Origin: Fidelibacterota bacterium
GTDB taxonomy: Bacteria; Fidelibacterota; Marinisomatia; SCGC-AAA003-L08; D37C17
DNA length: 21,247 bases
Reading direction: 5' to 3'
Assembly (NCBI GenBank): GCA_018671635.1
Contig: JABHHG010000159.1
Location: forward strand, 1 to 21,247
Shown here: piece by piece, positions 1-6,032 of the stretch
Layout: each line of letters starts with the position of its first letter
How positions within the stretch are numbered: position 1 is the stretch's first letter
Program-made: the position numbers and the translations under genes
Notes under the pieces: model-generated
The model's input: the letters and a program-made list of their open reading frames with translations, nothing else
Database searches by the model: none
Told to the model about the DNA's origin: nothing

Positions 1-18
1 CCACTAGACGAACGGGCC
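1..18 (-). tRNA. tRNA 5' end (partial), probably tRNA-Glu
   Basis: Read on the minus strand, the first 18 bases of the window are GGCCCGTTCGTCTAGTGG. This matches the 5' end of a bacterial tRNA-Glu: a seven-base acceptor strand GGCCCGT, T8, a D-stem strand GTCT and a D-loop beginning AGTGG. The gene runs off the left edge, so the anticodon is not visible and the amino-acid identity rests only on resemblance of the 5' end. It lies on the same strand as, and about 50 bases downstream of, the universal stress protein gene, with a promoter-like sequence between them. A chance match is possible because the fragment is short. Confidence 0.6.
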
Positions 19-31
19 TATCAAGGCGAGA

Positions 32-60
32 AATTTAGCGTTTTTTTAAATCTACAGCAA
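32..60 (-). promoter_or_regulatory. Candidate sigma70-type promoter for the tRNA
   Basis: On the minus strand TTGCTG (60-55) is followed after exactly 17 bases by TAAATT (37-32). Thirteen bases then separate the -10 element from the first base of the tRNA-like sequence, giving a leader of about 6 nt, which is normal for stable RNA genes. The bases after the -10 include a GC-rich patch (CGCC), like the discriminator of stable-RNA promoters. It would let the tRNA be transcribed independently of the upstream glc-usp operon. This is seen by eye only, and AT-rich sequence yields such matches easily. Confidence 0.4.
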
Positions 61-70
61 CAATTTTTCA

Positions 71-952
71 CTAATTTATAAGCAACACAGGTGCATTTGC
101 TTTTTGTGCTACATGGATGGGTTTGCTCCCCCAAATATATTTAAAGAATTCATTCTTTTTTGCTTTACCCATAATGATAATATGGTCATTACCAGCTTCA
201 GTTATGATTATATCTACAGGGTTACCACTGATTAGTAGTGATTCACAATTTATCTGAGTTCGCTTTAAATATTTTTGCGCCCATCGATGGGCATTACGAT
301 ATCCAGATTTAAACAAATTAGTTTTACTCACAGTGAGGATTTTAACCTCTTTTTTGTAATGATTGCCAATTTTCGCACCAAAGACAACAGCTCGCTTTGT
401 AGCCCGTGAATCATCAACACAGAGTTGTATTTTGTAGGTCCGATCTTTATTAAAGTTTTTAACAATGAGAACACTGGTATTAAAAAATTGCACCACTTGA
501 TGCGTATTTCGTTTTTTCTTGGGGCAGCCTAAAATAGCTAGATCATACTTGAATTCATCAATATCCTTTGAGGTTTCTTCAATCATTTCTCCTTCACGTA
601 GAATTAATTTTACATCTCTCCCTGATGATTGAGGGAGGCTCAGAGTAATTCGTTTGGTATGATTCACATAATTTTCTGGTTTCAATTCAGTATCAGGATC
701 AATCTCAATGGTATCGAACCCTTTTAATCTTTCATATGCCCAGTTTAGAACTTCAATTCCAGGATGTAAAATATTCCATTCTCCCATAGTAATACGTGCA
801 AGGCTTACTTCCCCTTCAATCATGGCTTTTGATTTTTTGCCCACATGTATAATGGATAAATTTGCAGAAAATGCATTGGCAACCCTAGCCCCGATTTGGA
901 GGATATTTTTTGATTGCTCACTGGTATCTTTAATAATAATTAAAAAATTCAT
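71..952 (-). CDS. Universal stress protein, two tandem UspA domains
   Basis: This 293-residue protein has two UspA-like Rossmann domains, at about 1-165 and 172-293, so it is a tandem (UspE-like) form rather than the usual 140-residue single domain. Domain 2 keeps most of the ATP-binding signature G-2x-G-9x-G-S/T: G262, then K265 where the second glycine belongs, then G275-S276, followed by the usual hydrophobic C-terminal strand (APVLLIN). Domain 1 has a more degenerate version (LGCPKKK at 141-147) and probably does not bind nucleotide well. It is cytosolic. It is the last gene of the minus-strand glc run, starting 9 bases after the DASS transporter stop with a weak Shine-Dalgarno-like GAGACGG upstream. 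Usp genes are often placed beside transporters, where they may modulate them. That role is inference here. Confidence 0.85.
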   Translation of the reverse strand: MNFLIIIKDTSEQSKNILQIGARVANAFSANLSIIHVGKKSKAMIEGEVSLARITMGEWNILHPGIEVLNWAYERLKGFDTIEIDPDTELKPENYVNHTKRITLSLPQSSGRDVKLILREGEMIEETSKDIDEFKYDLAILGCPKKKRNTHQVVQFFNTSVLIVKNFNKDRTYKIQLCVDDSRATKRAVVFGAKIGNHYKKEVKILTVSKTNLFKSGYRNAHRWAQKYLKRTQINCESLLISGNPVDIIITEAGNDHIIIMGKAKKNEFFKYIWGSKPIHVAQKANAPVLLIN

Positions 953-961
953 AATCCGTCT

Positions 962-2386
962 CTATTGAATATTAAAAAATTTAACGATAAACGGCCAATA
1001 AAAGGCCTGAATGAGTAAAAGGGTTAAAATTGACATAATGCCCATTCGCCATCCTGCCCGTAAAAAGTCACTCACTTTTACCAATCCGGAAGAATAAATA
1101 ATCATACATGCAGGTGCAGCTACAGCAGAAAAATAGCCAAATGCAGATGAAATGGCAGTGGTCATTCCCATAAATAAGGGATCCCCCCCCATATTGAGTG
1201 TGATGGGTCCAATTACTGCAACAGTCCCACTAGAACTCATAATATTTGATAATGTGGTAGTGAGTAAAATATTGATGAAGTAGGGGAGGAAAGTTAAACT
1301 GGCAATGGCATCCCCAGAATAGCCAATAATTGAATTTCCAATCCATTGAGCGGCTCCCGTATTTTTCATTTGGATACCCAATGAAATAACACCTGAAAAT
1401 AAGAGTATAACACCCCAGTTTGTATTTTTACTAATATCTTTCCATTCCACTAATCCAGTGGCCATATATAAAAAGGCGCCTGCTAGGGCAATTATACCCA
1501 TGCCGAATTCTTCATTGAGTAGAATCCACCCCATAAATACAATTCCAAAAATAATGATGGAGAGTAATTCTTTGCCGGTGATTTTTCCACGGTGTGCCAC
1601 TTGTATTTTTAATTTCCTGATGGCTGTATCAAGATGAGCATACTCAGGCTTGAACGCCATTTTCAGCATAATGGAAGTGGTAAACATCCCGATGAGTACC
1701 ATGGGGTATGCCATTAAAATCCATTCTGAATAACTTAGATAGATGGGGTTGGGCAAGTTTTTTAGATACTCAATGAGTATGGCATTACGGGCCCCGCCAG
1801 AAGGAGTACCCACACTACCCACCGTTGAACCATAGGCAATTGAAAATAGAATAAGCACTGTAAGATTGGTGATATCTCGATGTCCTTTACTGTTTCGAAC
1901 CAATGATAATCCCACTGGTAGCATCAATGCCACCACGGTATGCTCTCCGATAAATGAAGAAAGTATTGCTGAGATTAATGCGAATCCGAATACAATATTG
2001 GATACTTTATTGCCGGTAAATCTGATGATTCCCAATGCCAGTCGAGTGTCTAAACCCTGATGTACAATGGCCACCGCCATCATAAGAGAACCCATAATAA
2101 AGAATACAGAATCATTCATGTATGATTGCGCAACTTCGGCGGCGGGAGCAATATGGAACGACACCTCTAACACCGCAATAAGCAAAGCAGTAGCCGGCAA
2201 TGGTACTGGTTCAGTGATAATTAATATGATGGCCATAATAGCCAAAATAAGGGTGCGATACCCAGAGATACTGATGGATTCAGGATAGGGAAGCCAATAC
2301 ATAATGGTGCCTAATAAAAATGCAAAAAGCAACCAACGCTTTTGCTGCGCCCAAAATATGAGTGGTCTAATTATATCATTATTCAC
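962..2386 (-). CDS. DASS/SLC13-family sodium:anion (dicarboxylate-type) symporter
   Basis: This 474-residue inner-membrane protein has about 11-12 hydrophobic segments arranged as two inverted halves, as in the divalent-anion:sodium symporters. Visible family signatures are VGTPSGGARNAIL at about 192-204 and, in the second half, LSNIMSSSGTVAVIGP at 379-394. The first-half hairpin normally carries SNT but here reads GEHTVVALMLP (147-157). Family members import dicarboxylates, citrate or sulfate with Na+; the substrate here cannot be read from sequence. It starts with GTG (no in-frame ATG before codon 29) and has no clear ribosome site. It lies 41 bases after glcF and 9 bases before usp, so a role in importing a substrate or counter-ion for GlcDEF is plausible. 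The coding strand holds a G8 run at 1183-1190. Confidence 0.85.
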   Translation of the reverse strand: MNNDIIRPLIFWAQQKRWLLFAFLLGTIMYWLPYPESISISGYRTLILAIMAIILIITEPVPLPATALLIAVLEVSFHIAPAAEVAQSYMNDSVFFIMGSLMMAVAIVHQGLDTRLALGIIRFTGNKVSNIVFGFALISAILSSFIGEHTVVALMLPVGLSLVRNSKGHRDITNLTVLILFSIAYGSTVGSVGTPSGGARNAILIEYLKNLPNPIYLSYSEWILMAYPMVLIGMFTTSIMLKMAFKPEYAHLDTAIRKLKIQVAHRGKITGKELLSIIIFGIVFMGWILLNEEFGMGIIALAGAFLYMATGLVEWKDISKNTNWGVILLFSGVISLGIQMKNTGAAQWIGNSIIGYSGDAIASLTFLPYFINILLTTTLSNIMSSSGTVAVIGPITLNMGGDPLFMGMTTAISSAFGYFSAVAAPACMIIYSSGLVKVSDFLRAGWRMGIMSILTLLLIQAFYWPFIVKFFNIQ

Positions 2387-2427
2387 AGAGTTAAATTTAT
2401 TGGTAAGTAGGGTTGTAAATCAAGATT

Positions 2428-3642
2428 CTACTTTTTGAAAGCATCTGCATAGGCTGAATCATTGGCATAAATGCCATCAATGACTTCAATTATATGGGCA
2501 ACGGAATATTTATTTTCTGTATAGAGATCTGCCCCCTTTTGGAGTTGTATTTGGCATCCTGGGTTTGCTGTAATTATGAGTCCACCTTTTGATTGATTTT
2601 GAATATCATCCATTTTAGTTTTGAGGATTTCATTCGACATAGTTGATTTATCCAGGGTATAACTCCCTGCTGCACCACAACATAAATTAGATTGGGGGAA
2701 GTCCATCAACTCCACCCCAAATTTTGGCAATATATGTTTTGGTTGTAAATCTATTTTCTGGGCATGAATTAAATGGCATGGTGCATCATAAATGGCTTTT
2801 TGAGTGGGAATATTTTCAGGAACGCTCAAATTTATATTGTATAAAAATTCACTTATATCTTTAACTTTTGACGCAAAACCTTCAGGATAATTTTTGAGTT
2901 CAGCACCACATCCTGCAGAATTTATAATGATAGTATCCACAAAATCGAATGCCTGAATATTTTGCTTCTGCATATCTAAAATATTTTTGGTTTGACCCAC
3001 ATGATGATGAAGGGCGCCACAACATCCCTGTGATTTAGGGATGTGTACCTCATAACCATTCCATCGTAAAATTCTAATAGTAGCTTCGTGAATATTAGGA
3101 TACAAATTATCCATAACACAGCCGGTGAAGAATGCCACACTACCAACTTTTTCACCAATGGCTGGGTAAAGTTCAAGGGCTGAATTTTTAAATCCTCGGA
3201 AGGGGAGTTGAGGAAATCCTCCAAACTGATGAGATATTTTTGTCAACAAAACATCAATTTTTAATCGTTGTGTGAGTGCACCCAAAAATCCAAATAATTG
3301 AAGTAACCATGGGCGGTTTACAATTTTCAGCAAAATTGATGTTTTTATGGAATGACTGGGTTTTAACAATTCAGTTTGGCAATGAGATAATAAATCGCCG
3401 TACTCAATACCCGATGGACATACAGTTTCGCAAGTGTAACAACCCAAACAGGTAGATATATGCTCATTAAAGCTATCTTGTGATTTTAATTCACCTTTTA
3501 ATGCCGCATCCATCATCATGATTCGCCCCCGAGGACTCTCAGCTTCTAACCCAGTTTCCCGGTAGGTGGGGCAAGTAGGGAGACAGAGTCCACAATGGAT
3601 GCAGTCATTTAATATGGATTCTAAATTTTGTTTATTCATCAT
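2428..3642 (-). CDS. glcF: Glycolate oxidase iron-sulfur subunit GlcF
   Basis: This 404-residue protein is of normal length for GlcF. It has two N-terminal 4Fe-4S ferredoxin motifs: C14-C17-C20-C24 and C65-C68-C71-C75, each followed by proline. Two cysteine-rich CCG domains follow, with C207-C208-G209 after a conserved FFTGC at 171-175, and C321-C322-G323 after DAPCH. This is the arrangement of the electron-transfer subunit that passes electrons from the flavin subunits GlcD/GlcE to the membrane quinone pool. Related proteins are the lactate-utilisation LutA/LldE and GlpC; the glcD-glcE-glcF order favours GlcF. The start ATGATG overlaps the end of glcE by 11 bases, with only a weak purine stretch (GAAG) upstream, so translational coupling is likely. 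Confidence 0.93.
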   Translation of the reverse strand: MMNKQNLESILNDCIHCGLCLPTCPTYRETGLEAESPRGRIMMMDAALKGELKSQDSFNEHISTCLGCYTCETVCPSGIEYGDLLSHCQTELLKPSHSIKTSILLKIVNRPWLLQLFGFLGALTQRLKIDVLLTKISHQFGGFPQLPFRGFKNSALELYPAIGEKVGSVAFFTGCVMDNLYPNIHEATIRILRWNGYEVHIPKSQGCCGALHHHVGQTKNILDMQKQNIQAFDFVDTIIINSAGCGAELKNYPEGFASKVKDISEFLYNINLSVPENIPTQKAIYDAPCHLIHAQKIDLQPKHILPKFGVELMDFPQSNLCCGAAGSYTLDKSTMSNEILKTKMDDIQNQSKGGLIITANPGCQIQLQKGADLYTENKYSVAHIIEVIDGIYANDSAYADAFKK

Positions 3643-4300
3643 TTATCTTCAATATATGATTATTAAAAATGCGACGAATATTTTCACTTAATTGTGGATG
3701 TTTACTTTTCTCAGCCATGGGGATTCCATCTACAAGTTTCATGTATTTGCCCCCAAATATTTGGACTTTAATACTTAAGGTGGTATTATCTACATTTGTA
3801 TCTAATACACCCAATCCCTTATAGTGATAATATAACCCCGCCTCTTTTTTTATGTCTTTAATGAAATCTTCAACTTGTGATAATTTGAGCACAATACGAG
3901 ACCCATTTAATATTTCGGATGGCTCATGATCTACCTGAAATTGATTGGGCAATACTTTGAATATGACCTGTTTTACTAATCCCAGTTTACTGTGTGCCCC
4001 TATAAATAACTTTGTCATATCATATCCAGCTACATTTTTCATTACTTGTGAGCCAAATTTAACATCATCACCATTTACATGAGCTGTAAGTCCCAATATC
4101 CAATTTTTTAAAACACCATGTTCGATTGCATGAGGCCCCAATAAATTATAGTCTATAACTTCTTTTATAGTAATCTCATTTGTGAATGGACCAACCGGTA
4201 GAAACTGATCTGATTTTTTTAACTCATCTTGAAGTTGTCTCAATGTCATTTTAGCATCTACTGATACAGTAAGGTTTTCAGGTTGGTGATTAATGTACAT
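3632..4300 (-). CDS. glcE: Glycolate oxidase FAD-binding subunit GlcE, short form
   Basis: This is a FAD-binding subunit of the GlcDEF complex. The hallmark segment GSQVMKNVAGYDMTKLFIGA lies at about 83-102, followed by KLGLVKQVIFKVLP. The C-terminus (IRRIFNNHILKIN) fits the usual GlcE ending. I chose the ATG at 4300, giving 222 residues, because a strong ribosome site GGAGAGG sits nine bases upstream. The longer frame from 4372 has no comparable site and lies wholly inside glcD. Compared with E. coli GlcE (about 350 residues, from memory), the protein appears to begin after the N-terminal portion that carries the pyrophosphate-binding loop, and the middle is also shorter. It overlaps both glcD and glcF by 11 bases. 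Whether it still binds its own FAD is open. Confidence 0.85.
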   Translation of the reverse strand: MYINHQPENLTVSVDAKMTLRQLQDELKKSDQFLPVGPFTNEITIKEVIDYNLLGPHAIEHGVLKNWILGLTAHVNGDDVKFGSQVMKNVAGYDMTKLFIGAHSKLGLVKQVIFKVLPNQFQVDHEPSEILNGSRIVLKLSQVEDFIKDIKKEAGLYYHYKGLGVLDTNVDNTTLSIKVQIFGGKYMKLVDGIPMAEKSKHPQLSENIRRIFNNHILKINDE

Positions 4301-5702
4301 AATTTCTAACCTCTCCACATCCGGCATGGGTTGGCAGTATTTTATTGGGATTACATAGAGAGTGGAGATCAAACACCTCTCGAAGCTCCATCATCAAATT
4401 CAGTTGAGTGGATGTAAACATAGTATCCATTAGATTCACTTTTTCTGTGCCAATTCCATGCTCGCCTGTTAGAGAACCCCCATATTCTAAGCAACATTTT
4501 AAAATATCCGTTGAGCAAGAAAACGCTCGGTCTTTATGGCCAGATATTTTTGGATCATATAAAATAATGGGGTGGATATTACCATCACCGGCATGACAAA
4601 GATTAGCTACCTTTAGTTTATGGTCTTTTCCAATACGATAGATATCCTCTAAAATATTTGTAAGTTGGTGACGAGGAACTACACCATCATTGGTATAAAA
4701 TGCAGGAGCCAAAAACCCCATAGCACCAATGGCCAGTTTACGACCTCTCCATAATTGTTGGCGATGAACCTCATCTTTCGCCTCCTCTATAGAGTGGCGG
4801 GTAAACTGAGCCGTGATAGTTTTTAATTGTTTGGTTTCCCACTGAGTGCTTGATGCGTCTCCATCTAATTCAACTAAAAGTATTGCTGCTGCATGAATAG
4901 GAAAGCCTACCTTTAACTTACCTTCAACAGCTTGGATGCACAAATTATCAATCATCTCTAATGCCGAAGGAATAACGCCACCTTTAATAATAGCGGAGAC
5001 ACAATCGGTAGCATGCGAGACGGAATCAAAGGTTAGGAGAAATGTGCGGGTTGTTTGGGGATTGGCTACCAAGTTCACTATAATTTCAGTTACAATACCA
5101 AGTGTACCTTCAGAGCCAGTAATGAATCCCACTAAATCAAGATCAGTACCATAGCGATGTTTGCTACCAAATTTTTCTATATTACCATTGGGCATAACCA
5201 TGGTAAATCCCAATATATGGTTAGTTGTTACTCCATATTTGAGGGTATGTGGTCCACCTGAGTTTTCTGCTAGATTACCACCAATAGTACTGGCTGTTTG
5301 ACTAGAGGGGTCGGGTGCAAAATGAAGTCCATCTGCCATTGTTTCTAGAGATAAATGAGCATTAATGACGCCGGGTTGAATAATAGCCAGCCGATTAGAT
5401 ATATCTATCTCTAAAATTTGATTCAACCGGCTTAGTTGAATAATGACACCCCCATTTGAGGTAGCCCCACCACTTAATCCAGTACCAGAACCACGCGCCA
5501 CAAAAGGTGTATTATATTTAACACAACACTTTACAATGGCACTCACCGCTTCTGTACTATTGGGAATTACCACACATCCCGGCTGAGATGATTGGAGGCG
5601 TAAACCATCACATGAATATAAATTTAGAATATCTATATCAGTAATTATATTTTTTTTGCCTACAATTTGTTGGAGTGCATCAATAGTAGAAAGATTAAGC
5701 AT
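4290..5702 (-). CDS. glcD: Glycolate oxidase FAD-linked catalytic subunit GlcD
   Basis: This 470-residue flavoprotein belongs to the FAD-binding type 4 / FAD-oxidase C family. The PCMH-type FAD domain shows the pyrophosphate loop ARGSGTGLSGGA (69-80) and DPSSQTASTIGGNLAENSGG (131-150). The C-terminal substrate domain carries HAGDGNIHP (370-378) and GGSLTGEHGIGTEK (408-421), whose histidines are conserved in D-2-hydroxyacid dehydrogenases. It ends with the usual NPNKILP-CGE tail. It oxidises glycolate or D-lactate-type 2-hydroxyacids. The presence of separate glcE and glcF genes argues for the three-subunit glycolate enzyme rather than a stand-alone D-lactate dehydrogenase. It is the first gene of the minus-strand operon, and no Shine-Dalgarno sequence is visible before the ATG. 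Confidence 0.93.
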   Translation of the reverse strand: MLNLSTIDALQQIVGKKNIITDIDILNLYSCDGLRLQSSQPGCVVIPNSTEAVSAIVKCCVKYNTPFVARGSGTGLSGGATSNGGVIIQLSRLNQILEIDISNRLAIIQPGVINAHLSLETMADGLHFAPDPSSQTASTIGGNLAENSGGPHTLKYGVTTNHILGFTMVMPNGNIEKFGSKHRYGTDLDLVGFITGSEGTLGIVTEIIVNLVANPQTTRTFLLTFDSVSHATDCVSAIIKGGVIPSALEMIDNLCIQAVEGKLKVGFPIHAAAILLVELDGDASSTQWETKQLKTITAQFTRHSIEEAKDEVHRQQLWRGRKLAIGAMGFLAPAFYTNDGVVPRHQLTNILEDIYRIGKDHKLKVANLCHAGDGNIHPIILYDPKISGHKDRAFSCSTDILKCCLEYGGSLTGEHGIGTEKVNLMDTMFTSTQLNLMMELREVFDLHSLCNPNKILPTHAGCGEVRNYVH

Positions 5703-5778
5703 ATATAAAATTTCGGACTTATTAGACCTTTATCACGAATGAAATGTTTATATATTTTATAATTCTTATATTTTCCTC
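5703..5778. promoter_or_regulatory. Divergent intergenic region between glcD and the short exported ORF
   Basis: This 76-base, very AT-rich spacer must hold the start of the leftward glc operon. On the plus strand a perfect TATAAT lies at 5758-5763, but no good -35 element sits at the right distance (5735-5740 reads ACGAAT). The implied leader to the ATG at 5779 would be about 9 nt. On the minus strand no convincing -35/-10 pair was found. No ribosome site is visible for either flanking gene. Confidence 0.3.
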
Positions 5779-5967
5779 ATGAATAGAATCTTATTTTTTC
5801 TACTTATCCTTACACTTGGTTACGCTGAGACTATTTTAATCCCAGAAGATTATGCTACCATCCAAGAAGGTATTGATGCATCTGTCGATGGCGATACTGT
5901 CCTTGTTGCTGATGGTATTGTAGATATATTAGATATAGTTCAGATTGTTAATTATATATTGCCGTAA
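5779..5967 (+). pseudogene. Short exported ORF: remnant of a beta-helix/dockerin-type protein with internal deletion
   Basis: This 62-residue ORF has a clear signal peptide (FFLLILTLGYA, probable cleavage after residue 16). It continues with the usual opening of a parallel beta-helix repeat protein (ILIPEDYATIQEGIDAS, 19-35; then DGDTVLVADG, 37-46). It switches abruptly at D45-G46 to IVDILDIVQIVNYIL (47-61), which is the second half of a dockerin type I / FCB C-terminal tail. In an intact dockerin loop, acidic or polar ligands occupy positions equivalent to 41 and 43; here they are V41 and V43, while D45 and D52 remain. The ORF therefore looks like the two ends of a much longer secreted protein fused by deletion of the middle. 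It may still make a small exported peptide, but a function is doubtful. Confidence 0.6.
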
Positions 5968-5970
5968 AAA

Positions 5971-5992
5971 AGAGCCGCATTTCTACGGCTCT
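5971..5992 (-). terminator. Rho-independent terminator-like hairpin, U-tract on the minus strand
   Basis: AGAGCCG (5971-5977) and CGGCTCT (5986-5992) form a perfect 7-bp stem with an 8-base loop. On the minus strand the stem is followed by TTTTT (5970-5966), the classic terminator layout. On the plus strand it is followed only by AATTATTAG. It sits directly after the stop codon of the plus-strand short ORF, but the better-formed terminator faces the opposite way, towards glcD, with no minus-strand gene immediately upstream. An alternative 5-bp pairing, GCCGT (5961-5965) with ACGGC (5985-5989), would compete with it. It may be left over from the larger gene whose remnant precedes it, or may block antisense transcription of glcDEF. 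Confidence 0.55.
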
Positions 5993-6032
5993 AATTATTA
6001 GTTTCATGCACACACTTTAGGTTTTACAGTAT

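Noticed and set aside
1183..1190. G8 run as a programmed frameshift or gene break
   Set aside because: The reading frame is intact on both sides and the downstream protein is a normal C-terminal half, so only slippage potential is reported.
4301..4372. Upstream start for glcE at 4372
   Set aside because: The extra 24 codons lie inside the conserved GlcD C-terminus and have no ribosome site, while ATG 4300 has GGAGAGG at good spacing.
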